A DNA stretch of 64,000 nucleotides from Mytilinidion resinicola (lineage: Eukaryota > Ascomycota > Dothideomycetes > Mytilinidiales > Mytilinidiaceae). The stretch spans positions 1,135,713-1,199,712 of the forward strand of contig NW_022985439.1 in the NCBI RefSeq assembly GCF_010093595.1. The letters run 5' to 3'. The notes beneath the pieces are model-generated. The model had not been told where the DNA came from and did no database searches. It saw only the letters and a list, made by a program, of their open reading frames with translations. This document shows, in pieces, positions 45,314 through 55,363 of the stretch (its first letter is position 1; the number at the start of each line of letters is the position of its first letter). The position numbers and the translations under genes are program-made.

Positions 45314-47293
45314 TTACCTACGCCAAACCGTAGAAGCCCGGACTCGGCTCGGATGGGGAAGTGGCCACCACCAGTCACTACCGCGATCCTGGTCCAGAAC
45401 CTGAGGGTAGTGCTTCGTAGTGTAGTTTCCAGTAAGCGATCGGCCGAGGTAGTCGAAAGTTGCAAAGTCCACATCGCACTCAGCGAAGCCGGTCTTCAGC
45501 AGGGCATATGTAGGGCTTGCCAGTAGCTTATCATATTGAAGATCGATAGTCGGACTGGCCGAATACTCAAAGTCCACGTGGACGGATTTGAGATATGGGA
45601 AGCTGCCTGCTTGAGCACGGTCGTACAAAGCGCGTAAGTGGCAGAACAAACTGTCGTGAGGATGGCAATATGTGAGCTTCAGCGCTTTCAAGCCTCGAGG
45701 TAATAGCGCTGGAAGCAAAGGACCGACCGTATGGTTGACGTTAAGAAGGCCACCCATGTCGATCGAAAGCTCTTCAAGCTGAACAAAGTTGGCGAAATAG
45801 TCAGCTGGAGGCACATCTAGAAATGTCACAATGCGGAAGGCGCTTGCCAGCCCGCAGATCTTGACTGCGGTCAGCGTATTCTTTGCTCGAGCCATAGCTG
45901 CGATGACCACGCTGAGATTCCTAGCTAGCTGTACATCATATACCGTGATGCGTTGGAAAGCAGTGAATTGACCCATGAAATGATTGAGGGCATTGCCCCG
46001 AAAGGCCGACTCTCGCACTTTCAGTTCAACGACAGATGATTTGTAGGGTCGAGGAGTTAGTTCTGCTGGTATGAACTCTGAAGACTGTGGATGCCGCGGA
46101 AGAGTATCGGCATACAACGCTTGAACAGCCCGCCTAGGATTGAATAACATCTCATAGTCCGAGTAAATACGCTGCATGCGTCCGAATGGCTGTGGGTGTC
46201 CGAATGGCTGTGGGCGTTCGAATGGCTGTGGGCGTTCGAATGGCTGTGGAAAACGGCTGGGGGGCGTGTCCAATTTGACCATCTCCAACTCGATCTTGGC
46301 ATTCTCGATCTGAAATTGTCGGACGCTCGGCAGATAGAGCCAAGGTGTGTCCAACAAAACGTCACCAGTATATCCAGGGTTGTATATGAGATTATGCACT
46401 GATCGTACACGATCGGGATCCGCAGCACCACGTAGCAGTCCAGAGAGCGTCACGCGCTGCAGATGTCGAAACAGCTGTCGAGGTGCTGGCCCGCCATCAA
46501 ACAGCGACTTCAGTGCTGCTTCTACGATCGCGGAAGTTGCTGTGCTGTTGCGTCCAGTATGCAGATAGAGCTCTCTGAGGTTGGGTACCATCGTAAGGAA
46601 CATAGCAATTAGCGCGTCAATCTTCGAGGCTGCTGAGTCGTATGGTGACCAGGATTCTATAGGGCGTAGCAAATAATGAGGTAAAGTTGCCCTGTCTCGA
46701 TCGGCCACAGGAGGTAGCGGAAGATGCGCCTCGCGGATGACATTTGCCAAGGTCCCTATCTCTTCATGTGTAACTCGGTGGTATATAGGCAGCGTGGGGC
46801 CGTCGTAGTCTTTATCTTCGAGCGATGAATTTGCGTTCTTTGGACTCCAGAACACTGCACTCTCCACGGTCGCAGCCAGGTCGGGATAGTTCGCTAGATT
46901 GCATACTAATTGACGCAATTGTGCGATGTTGCACTCGCGACCAACTCGTATGACCACCCTCTTGTATAGCAATGCGTCAGTCCGCTCATGGAGCCTACGC
47001 GATGTCAGAGTGAGAGAGTGTACATTCGGTACGTGTGCAAGGATTTGATACAAAAGCTCGTTTGGAAGGCCTTCGAGGGATGCGGGAATCGGGGTCAACG
47101 GTATGCGACTGGAAGCGGGGGGATTTGGGGGGTTCCAGGGAGACGGGCCCCAGGGTAGGGAATCGGAGGAGGCTTGGGCGGTTGTTGATGCGGCGAGCTG
47201 TCGTTCAAACAGGAGAGTATCCAGAACGTCTCGCAGGTGGCCGGAAGGAGGCTGACGCGCCATGCCTTGCCCCTTCCCTGGCCGGCTAGGCAT
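45314..47293 (-). CDS. F-box protein
   Basis: A single exon of 659 residues from ATG 47293 (MPSRPGKGQGM). An F-box lies at about residues 70-110 (LEGLPNELLYQILAHVPNVHSLTLTSRRL). Beyond it the protein has Leu-rich stretches (MVPNLRELYLHTG, FRHLQRVTLSGL, LRALYDRAQAGSFPYLKSVHVDF) without clean repeats. A short tandem of QPFERP/QPFGHP (about residues 345-365) encodes a local 18-base duplication. F-box proteins normally act as SCF ubiquitin-ligase substrate receptors; no target can be inferred. Confidence 0.78.
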   Translation of the reverse strand: MPSRPGKGQGMARQPPSGHLRDVLDTLLFERQLAASTTAQASSDSLPWGPSPWNPPNPPASSRIPLTPIPASLEGLPNELLYQILAHVPNVHSLTLTSRRLHERTDALLYKRVVIRVGRECNIAQLRQLVCNLANYPDLAATVESAVFWSPKNANSSLEDKDYDGPTLPIYHRVTHEEIGTLANVIREAHLPLPPVADRDRATLPHYLLRPIESWSPYDSAASKIDALIAMFLTMVPNLRELYLHTGRNSTATSAIVEAALKSLFDGGPAPRQLFRHLQRVTLSGLLRGAADPDRVRSVHNLIYNPGYTGDVLLDTPWLYLPSVRQFQIENAKIELEMVKLDTPPSRFPQPFERPQPFERPQPFGHPQPFGRMQRIYSDYEMLFNPRRAVQALYADTLPRHPQSSEFIPAELTPRPYKSSVVELKVRESAFRGNALNHFMGQFTAFQRITVYDVQLARNLSVVIAAMARAKNTLTAVKICGLASAFRIVTFLDVPPADYFANFVQLEELSIDMGGLLNVNHTVGPLLPALLPRGLKALKLTYCHPHDSLFCHLRALYDRAQAGSFPYLKSVHVDFEYSASPTIDLQYDKLLASPTYALLKTGFAECDVDFATFDYLGRSLTGNYTTKHYPQVLDQDRGSDWWWPLPHPSRVRASTVWRR

Positions 47294-47513
47294 GTCGAGT
47301 CGATTAATTACGGATTTGGCAGTAGGCGGCAAGTGGTGGGTATTGGTGGTAGGTGTTTGGTGTCGGTGTTGTGGTGGGCGGAGTTTGATGGATTGCGGAG
47401 GAGACGCGGCGGGGAGGACGACTCTAGGTTTGGCTTATTTATGCCACTACCCAGCGGTGAATCGACAGATATTGAACGAACACAGCCACCTTCGCAGATA
47501 CAATGCCGTGAAT

Positions 47514-48000
47514 GCGTGGCGCCGCACGCGGACTTCAGCGGCGGCGGGGGTTTGGTCAACGTGGACCTGCTGGACGGGTTGGCGCGGGTTTCGCGGATAA
47601 CGTCTTCATATCTGGCTATGGTAGAAGTTAGCCCAAGAAGTGATAAAGAGGGGAGATGTTTACTACCATGTCTTGTAAAGTTATAGGTTGATGGTACATG
47701 AGGATGAAGTTCAGGATTATTGAAGCACCCGGCGTGATGACTATTGAGAGAACAACTTGGGCCTTGGCTTTCGGCCTCTCCGCCGTTCTGTAGACATTGG
47801 TGAAGAAGATGATGTGGCGAGAATGGCGGCCACGCCGAGCACCAGGCCGACCATTGAGTATGAGATGGAGTGGACCCGGGCCTTCCGGAGTCTTTCTGGC
47901 GGCAGATGGTGTAGCCGAAGATGATGACTTTCGTTATGCCGGGGAGGTTCTTGCGGAGGAGGGCTTCAACATCGGCGTAGTAGCTTGTCAGGGAGTAGCG
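47514..48000 (-). pseudogene. Broken copy of CmcJ/AsaB-like oxygenase with inserted DNA
   Basis: Read on the minus strand, 48000..47887 aligns with the intact oxygenase at 44250-44360 (SYYADVEALLRKNLPGITKVIIFGYT), and 47587..47514 aligns with 44350-44420 (nearly identical, two C-to-T changes over 74 bases). The two parts are split by a 299-bp insertion (47588-47886). The second part is out of frame with the first, and neither the start nor the C-terminal half exists. This is a truncated, inactive duplicate, not an expressed enzyme. Confidence 0.75.
47588..47886 (-). other. Inserted gene fragment inside the pseudogene
   Basis: This 299-bp segment does not match the oxygenase. Read on the minus strand it encodes hydrophobic stretches in neighbouring frames (MVGLVLGVAAILA; then TNVYRTAERPKAK, IVITPGASIILNFILMYHQP), like a fragment of a small membrane protein with one frameshift. 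It also contains a plausible intact 51-nt intron (47666..47616, GTAGTA...GGGCTAACTTCTACCATAG). The source gene is not present in the window. Confidence 0.45.
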
Positions 48001-49289
48001 GTAAGGGCTACGGCAGGCGCACAGCACCTCTTATATATAGCCTTATCTTCCTCTATATCTCTCTCTCTTCTCTATTATTATCATCCAATACATCACGTAC
48101 ACGGCATACAGCTCCTTGTTCCGTGACATAGCTGCTGCGTTATAAGCAGCAATCTGGATAATGGGCTCATGATTCGGAGACGAGGAACGTACTTTGAATT
48201 GACTGCGACGTTTTCATTGAGATACAATATTCGCACGGGTAGAGATTCAATGAGAATGTAATCGGGGTCAAGGGCTGTCGCCAGCTAGTCCTTGAATCGT
48301 ATCACGCAAGGAAAAGAGCAATTCCGTATAAAGTTCCGTCATAATTCTGTGCACAGTTTCTTGGGCCTGCTGATAGGCATCTCCAAGATTTTAGAGGAAT
48401 TCTATCGTTATGAACAGGCTTAACCTCACCGGCGAAATCAGACATCGATATCCAAATACTTACAGCCCCTGATACTTACAATATTCTCGAGACACATTGA
48501 GGCCTACAGTGAGTCGCAAGGAAGCGCCCAAATCCATCACGCGGTGCTGAAACCATTGTTCTATAACGGGGAAAAGAAGGCGGGGAAAGAGAAGGCCACT
48601 GTGTAAAGAGGCCCCAAAAAGAAAATTTTACTACTCCTTGTTTTCTCGGTGGATAGATGCTTTGTTTAGCTCTAGCTCATTATCGGCTACCAGCATTACG
48701 TATAGTAAAGGCTCTAAGTTGAGGCATCCGCAGACACCACTGTTCGGGTGCCACTATTGCTTGCAAGATAGCACCGTCCAGAGCAGCACTGCATTCAAGT
48801 ATCCGGCCAATCAAGAGGCATTTTCGAGCAACTCACCTAGTCTCCGATGCATCAAACTTTACCTTGCATCGGAGTTCTGAAAGCCCCCAGGAGCACCCCA
48901 AGCGGTGACAAACGAGAGCACTGTGTCTTAGCACGGCAAGATAACTCACATACGAAGTATCCAGTCCTTGAAGGAGGCACGTTCCTTAGAGCAGTGAGGG
49001 TATCTACCTATTCTATCGTACGTTCCAAGGTATAATATAGCGAGGGCAAGCCATAGAGTCGCTGAAGCGGCGAGGCGCGACATGGCAGTGGCAGTGCGGT
49101 AGGCAGCAATCCACCAGGCGTAAATATGAGGGCCTTCAGGCTTTATTTATGCAAGAAAGGCGCAGTGCAGGGCGGCCTCGTTCAAAGGGCGGGGCGGGCT
49201 GGGCGACGAGGTTGGAGTCTGCAAGGCTGACGGCGAGGGCGGCGCTGGTTGGCCAGAGCGACCCGCCGGGGCCACATCCAGCAGATGCT

Positions 49290-49299
49290 AGAACCTTCC
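49290..49299 (+). promoter_or_regulatory. Putative heat-shock element upstream of hsp90
   Basis: AGAACCTTCC fits the inverted nGAAnnTTCn half of a heat-shock element about 350 bp upstream of the Hsp90 ATG. Only two units are evident, so it is a weak call. Confidence 0.3.
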
Positions 49300-49652
49300 T
49301 CAAGGCACACATCGCAACTATTTCAGCTTCACCACCAAACCCTTCTTCCTTTCTTCTTCCTCACTCGCCCTCCAACCCAAACCAACCTCCACGCCCTCTA
49401 CTGCGCGCCCGCTGCTTCCGTCCAGCTTCCACGCACTCGCAAAGCATCGCTTGCCTCTCAATCGTGAGTCTTTTTCTTCCATACTACTGCAGCCTCGTCT
49501 TTGTCCAGGCACACTGCATCCCACACCGTACGCGAAGTTCACTCAGCCGTCTGAGTGCAACTCCAGTTCTTCAACGCCTTCAGCTCAGGGACCTCGAATT
49601 TGAAGCTGACAAAGCCTTTCCAGACACCCTCGACATCGCCCCTCCCACAATC

Positions 49653-51810
49653 ATGCCTGCTGAAACTTTCGAGTTCCAGGCCGAGATCTCTCAGCTCCTC
49701 GGCCTGATCATCAACACCGTCTACTCAAACAAGGAGATCTTCCTGCGGGAACTGATTTCCAACTGCTCCGATGCCCTTGATAAGATCCGATATGAGGCCC
49801 TCTCTGACCCCAGCAAGCTGGACAGTGGCAAGGACCTCCGCATCGACATCATCCCCGACAAGGAGAACAAGACAATCACAATCCGGGACACCGGTATCGG
49901 CATGACCAAGGCTGTAAGTGAACACAACTCGTACTACTCAACATAATTGCTAACAACGCCTGCAGGATTTGGTGAACAATCTCGGCACCATCGCCCGTTC
50001 GGGCACCAAGCAGTTCATGGAGGCCCTCACCGCCGGTGCCGACGTGTCCATGATTGGCCAGTTTGGTGTCGGTTTCTACTCCGCCTACCTCGTCGCCGAC
50101 CGAGTTACTGTTGTCTCCAAGCACAACGATGACGAGCAATACATCTGGGAGTCGAGTGCCGGTGGCAGCTTCACCATCGCACAAGACACCGATGGCGAGC
50201 CGCTAGGCCGCGGTTCTAAGATCATCCTCCACCTCAAGGATGAGCAGATGGACTACCTCAACGAGAGCAAGATCAAGGAGGTTGTCAAGAAGCACTCCGA
50301 GTTTATCTCGTACCCGATCTACCTACACGTTCTCAAGGAGACCGAGAAGGAGGTCGAGGACGACGAGGCTGAGGAGAAGGAAGAGGATGAGGACAAGAAG
50401 GCCAAGATCGAGGAGGTCGATGACGAGGAAGAAGAAAAGAAGGAGAAGAAGACCAAGAAGGTCAAGGAATCCAAGATCGAGGAGGAGGAACTCAACAAGA
50501 CCAAGCCAATCTGGACCCGAAACCCCCAGGACATCACCCAGGAGGAGTACGCCTCTTTCTACAAGTCCCTCTCCAACGACTGGGAAGACCATCTTGCCGT
50601 CAAGCACTTCTCCGTTGAGGGTCAGCTCGAGTTCCGCGCCATTCTTTTCGTTCCCAAGCGGGCACCCTTCGACCTTTTCGAGACTAAGAAGACCAAGAAC
50701 AACATCAAGTTGTACGTCCGCCGTGTCTTCATTACTGATGATGCTACGGATCTCATTCCCGAGTGGCTCAGCTTCGTCAAGGGCGTTGTTGACTCCGAGG
50801 ATCTGCCGCTGAACCTGTCTCGTGAGACTCTTCAGCAGAACAAGATCATGAAGGTCATCCGCAAGAACGTTGTCAAGAAGACCCTAGAGCTGTTCAACGA
50901 GATCGCCGAAGACCGTGAGCAGTTCGACAAGTTCTACACTGCTTTCAGCAAGAACATCAAGCTCGGTATTCACGAGGACTCCCAGAACCGTCAAGCCCTG
51001 GCCAAGCTCCTCCGATTCAACTCGACCAAGTCTGGCGACGAGATCACCTCGCTTGCTGACTACATCACCCGCATGCCTGAGCACCAGAAGAACATGTACT
51101 ACATCACTGGCGAGTCGCTCAAGGCCGTGCAGAAGTCTCCTTTCCTGGACTCCCTCAAGGAGAAGGGATTCGAGGTCCTGTTCCTTGTCGACCCGATCGA
51201 CGAGTACGCCATGACCCAGCTCAAGGAGTTCGATGGCAAGAAGCTGGTCGACATCACCAAGGACTTCGAGCTTGAGGAGACCGAAGAGGAGAAGGCTGCC
51301 CGTGAGGCCGAGGAGAAGGAATACGAAGGCCTTGCCAAGAGCCTGAAGAACGTCCTCGGCGAGCGCGTCGAGAAAGTCATCATCAGCCACAAGCTGATCG
51401 GCTCCCCGTGTGCCATCCGTACCGGCCAATTCGGTTGGTCTGCCAACATGGAGCGTATCATGAAGGCGCAGGCTCTCCGTGATACTTCAATGAGCTCGTA
51501 CATGTCGTCGAAGAAGACTTTCGAAATCTCTCCCAAGTCTCCCATCATTAAGGAGTTGAAGCGCAAGGTTGAGGCCGACGGCGAGGAGGACCGCACTGTC
51601 AAGTCCATCACCCTCCTTCTGTTCGAGACCTCACTTCTCGTTTCCGGCTTCACCATCGACGAGCCCGTCCAGTATGCTGAGCGCATTCACAAGCTCGTCT
51701 CTCTCGGCCTGAACGTGGACGAGGAGGTTGAGACTACGGATGAGGCGAAGGCGGACGACGCTGCTCCTGCTGAGGCTGCCGGCGAGAGCGCAATGGAGGA
51801 GGTTGACTAG
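49653..51810 (+). CDS. hsp90: Heat shock protein 90 (cytosolic Hsp90)
   Basis: Two exons, 49653..49913 and 49966..51810 (52-nt intron, GTAAGT..CTGCAG), 701 residues, as usual for the family. It is an ATP-dependent chaperone for kinases and transcription factors. Visible are the N-terminal ATPase motifs ([49 protein letters not shown]), the acidic charged linker, the middle domain (ISYPIYLH.., [15 protein letters not shown]) and the C-terminal MEEVD that binds TPR co-chaperones. The start follows Hsp90 convention ([12 protein letters not shown]). Confidence 0.97.
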
Positions 51811-52385
51811 ACGCATCGATCGGTACAAAAGTTGGTTTGGCGCTATGATTCCCCCTCCACAGCTCCTCATGTGTTATGTCTCCCTTTTTCTCATGCCCTT
51901 CATCCCTTTCATTTCTGAACTAGTAATGATGCGATAGATGCGGCGGATGCATCTTTTGGTCTGGATCAGAAGGCGTCTCATTGCTGACCTGGGGATGATT
52001 GGAGGGTTTCAAATCTGTGTACTCTATGAGTCCTTTACCTGCCATTAGATGGGTTATCCTTCGGTAGTTTCTGGAAAATGAAAAAAACATGAATTCATAT
52101 TTAATTTTCGTTGAAAAGTGGTATACACGTCTTTTTAGGAAGGCTTAAGGGTGTTATACTTGTTTTGCTTGCCTTTGTACCGTTTGTTAACCTTCAGGGA
52201 ATGATCCAGCCAGCCAAGGAATCCTTCGCGATCTCACTAGATCGCTCGGTGCCTATCTATCCTTGCCCGTACTTCCGACTTCCCTGCACACCATCGTCAT
52301 CTCAAGTTCGCCGTCGCGTCTGCCTAGCTCCCCTCGATCATATAAGTGCTGCTCTCATACTTCACTCATCAAAATATCTCGTAAA
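51811..52385. other. Intergenic
   Basis: About 575 bp between hsp90 and the next plus-strand gene; hsp90 3' UTR and a promoter. AT-rich near 52080-52130. No other feature is seen. Confidence 0.55.
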
Positions 52386-54057
52386 ATGGGTAGTTGGGAT
52401 TATTACTGCGCCTGTTGTGGAGGCGGTTTCACACTACGGCATCACCTTCCACCCCCCGAAGAATGGGCGCGCATTCGAAAACTGCTCGAGAAGGGAGGTA
52501 AGCATGAGGTACCAGATGATTTAGATGAAGGATGGCTGGATTCCATCATTTGTTCGCATGAGAGTACGGACTGGATGAAGCATTTGAGGCTGCTGGGGCA
52601 TAACCCGCACGAGAAGGTGGGCAGAGGGTGAGTTTAACTTCTACCTGGTGGTACCCTCTCTACATTTAGGATCTTTCTAACGCGGTCATTATTCGCAGGG
52701 TCTTCCTCACTGGCCTCGGTAGTGCAGAGGATTATGGCGGAGCTGAAGTGGAGTTCGGTGATCATCCGAATGTCTTGACAGCGGACGGGCCGGACGTTCA
52801 GAACTATTACTCGGCTTGGAATTGGAAGTTGCAGCTTTCGGTGTAAGTTTTTCTTGTTAAATCTTGAAATTTGTTTTCTGCTTGCAACCGGTGATCTCCC
52901 ATTGACCAATTTCATATCACAAAGTCACGATGCGGCGCTTCTGACAGTAATAGATACACAAACGTGATCTCAACCGGTGACGAATTGATCGACTTTCCAT
53001 TGCCTTTCCACGACCGATGTCTCCAGATGATCCGGCGCGTCGTTTCCGGGGAGCCTGATGGAGAGATCGGTATTGCTACTCTGTATGATGCATTGGGCAC
53101 CAAACGAGGTGGCCTCGACACCGAAAGAGACCCTAGGGAGTACAACAACTCGAGTCTGTTCCTAGACTATTATCAATTCGCGGGGGCTGTGCGAGAGCAG
53201 TTCTGGGGCACGAGTAGAGGGTATGAGGTAAGTTTTAGTTCGACATCACAACACTTTTCTCAAGTATCCTAGTATACGCCTTTAGCCTCTCTTATCATCG
53301 TCCATGTTTTACTAAGCATCTATACATTTTCTCATCTGAAATATATGTTCTCTCGATATTTGTGTTCGTCGATTTCCCCTGGGCTGTCTCTATACGTGCC
53401 AAAGTAAGGTACCTCTAGGGATCATCATAGATAATAACTCCAAACAGCCCTGGTACATTGACCCAATCGACATTCCCGCAATTCCAAAGTTTTTGAACAA
53501 CATGCCTCGCGCCGCACCTCCACGAAAGGAGAAAGCTAGCGACCCAACCAAAGACCCCTTCGCTCAAATCCCACTGGAACTCCTCGTCGAAATCATTATG
53601 CAACTCCCTCAAGAATCCCTGCTGCCCTTCTTCCTCTCATCACGCGCGGCCCGACTCGCAAGCCAGTCACAGTGGGTCTGGAAGAAGCGTATCCTTGTCG
53701 ATATGCCATGGATATGGGAGCTTGACGAGAAAAAAGACTACCCGGAGGAGGTGGACTGGCATGTTGTGTATGGGAAATTGGATTACTTGAGCTTTCCTAA
53801 GGAATGGAGTGGTCTTGAAGTTGGCAGCGGGCATGTTACTCTTCCCTTTGCATTCGTGTAACTTCTTGTGGTAACTGACTTTTGATAGGGGCATCACGCC
53901 TGAGCGGAAACTCGACTTGGACCTTTCTGGGCTAGCAAGCAGGGCTAGGATCTGGAGGTGCTGCGAACAAGTCCGGGAGCTGTATGAAGAGCAGCCAAGG
54001 GACTTGGGAAGGAATCCGGGGAGACGTAAAGCTAAGACTCCAATGATCGAAGATTAG
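52386..54057 (+). CDS. F-box domain protein with N-terminal CxxC
   Basis: Five exons: 52386..52627, 52699..52842, 52954..53227, 53448..53830, 53889..54057; 403 residues. Joins read VGRG-VFLTGLG, LQLSV-YTNVIS, RGYE-PWYIDPIDIP and EVGSG-GITPERKL. The N-terminus (MGSWDYYCACCGG) has a CxxC pair, followed by a conserved fungal region (DRCLQMIRRVV..). The F-box lies at about residues 245-285 (DPFAQIPLELLVEIIMQLPQESLL) with the usual KKRILVDMPWIWEL continuation. The last intron begins GCATGT rather than GT (58 nt), giving a GC-AG intron; an alternative GT donor would leave only 31 nt. The family is probably a substrate receptor; its target is unknown. Confidence 0.78.
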
Positions 54058-54440
54058 GCGCATATATCCTATGCAATGCAGTCAGCAAGCCCAGTAAGAC
54101 ATCGAACCCCCCACACGCTAGTCTAAATTAACTCACGATCTATCTTCCTGTTCCCGTCCAGCCTCATCTAAAATTCCAAATAGCTTCAAAATTCCATGTA
54201 CCTTTGCAGTGGTCTTCACACATGCCGCTCCCAGGTCCCATAATTCGGCCCTGCTCTGGTTCCACAAAGCTAGCCACTAGCCTTTGCGGGGGTGAATTAA
54301 TGACGTGTTTGTGAACACAGCATATCTATTTCTTCCATCCGTCCCGAGAACAACCAAAAATCCCACTTCCCACCAATGTACCACTCACACATCACCTCTA
54401 AACTCCAACCACCACTCCAAACCCCTCCAAAAACCCCAAA
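54058..54440. other. Intergenic
   Basis: About 380 bp between two plus-strand genes. C/A-rich just before the glutathione transferase ATG. Nothing else is seen. Confidence 0.6.
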
Positions 54441-55190
54441 ATGCCCCCAATAACCCTCTGGTTCCTCCAAGCCTCCCGCTCCATCCGCACCGCCTGGCTC
54501 CTCGAAGAGCTGCAGCTCCCCTACACCGTCAAATTCTTCGACCGCACCCCAGAAGGCAAAGCGCCGCAATCCCTCAAAGAAGCCGCCGGGAGCCCCCTCG
54601 GCAAAGCGCCCACGATCCAAGACGGCGACCTCACAATCTACGAAAGCGGCGCGATCACCGAGTACGCAAACTCCCTCCTACCCCAGCCCCCCACCCCCAA
54701 AACTATACGAAGAAACACTAACATTCTCGGGGCGACAAGATACCTATGCGAGAAATACGATAAAGAGAATAGGCTGATCCCGTCGAGCGTCAACGAGCCC
54801 GCCCGCGTAAAAGTCCAGCAATGGATCCACGCCTCCGAAGCGACGTTCGCGCTGCACGGCATCGCGGTGCTCTATGCACGGTGGACGCTGCCCGAGGCGG
54901 TGAAGGCGGATGGCAGGACGCTGGAGGCGATGGAGGCGCAGATGGCGGGGAACGTGCAGAATGATATCGATTGGCTGGAGGCGGAATTGAAGGCGAGTAA
55001 GGGGAGGTTTTTGCTGGGGGACGAGGTAACGGCGGCGGATATTATGATGCATTTTTCGCTGAGCTTTATCCTGGCGCGGCAGCTGGGGACTAAGGGGAGG
55101 AGCTGGCCGGCGGTGGAGAAGTGGTTGGGGGATTGTGAAGGGACGGAGGGGTTTAGGCGGGCGGTGGGGAAGACAGGGCATAAGATGTAG
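54441..55190 (+). CDS. Glutathione S-transferase
   Basis: Two exons, 54441..54661 and 54740..55190, 223 residues. The 78-nt intron (GTACGC...CACTAAC...GCGACAAG) keeps the frame open when retained, so the unspliced frame also looks complete; the splice restores ESGAITE-YLCEKYD, as the family expects. The enzyme conjugates glutathione to electrophiles in the cytosol. The N-terminal thioredoxin fold has WFLQASRSIRTAWLLEELQLPY and GKAPTIQDGDLTIYESGAI, with the conserved Pro and the ES(G) glutathione contact. The C-terminal helical domain has FLLGDEVTAADIMM. The substrate class is not resolved. Confidence 0.92.
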   Translation: MPPITLWFLQASRSIRTAWLLEELQLPYTVKFFDRTPEGKAPQSLKEAAGSPLGKAPTIQDGDLTIYESGAITEYANSLLPQPPTPKTIRRNTNILGATRYLCEKYDKENRLIPSSVNEPARVKVQQWIHASEATFALHGIAVLYARWTLPEAVKADGRTLEAMEAQMAGNVQNDIDWLEAELKASKGRFLLGDEVTAADIMMHFSLSFILARQLGTKGRSWPAVEKWLGDCEGTEGFRRAVGKTGHKM

Positions 55191-55363
55191 GGGGGTGTTG
55201 GGGGTTGCTGATATAGGAGGAGGGTTGATGCTAGAGCTGAGGATTGTCTGGATCGATAGGGCTACTCATAAACAGTATGGAACTGAAAGAATATAAAACA
55301 TGTGGCCACTCGAAAGAAGCAAAAACTTGAAAAGCTGACTTTAATCATCATGCATCTTACACA

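Larger units (their letters stand above)
47294..49652. other. Intergenic with mosaic pseudogene; Hsp90 promoter
   Basis: About 2.36 kb. It contains the interrupted oxygenase pseudogene (47514-48000), then unremarkable sequence, and from about 49140 the promoter and leader of hsp90. Frames around 49149-49650 belong to the Hsp90 leader, not to a separate gene. Confidence 0.55.

Noticed and set aside
47308..48027. 239-codon minus-strand frame as a real gene
   Set aside because: It is continuous only by chance; its parts match the oxygenase in two different frames with foreign DNA between.
49149..49652. Upstream part of a frame leading into Hsp90
   Set aside because: It is the 5' leader; Hsp90 homologues begin at MPAETFEFQ.
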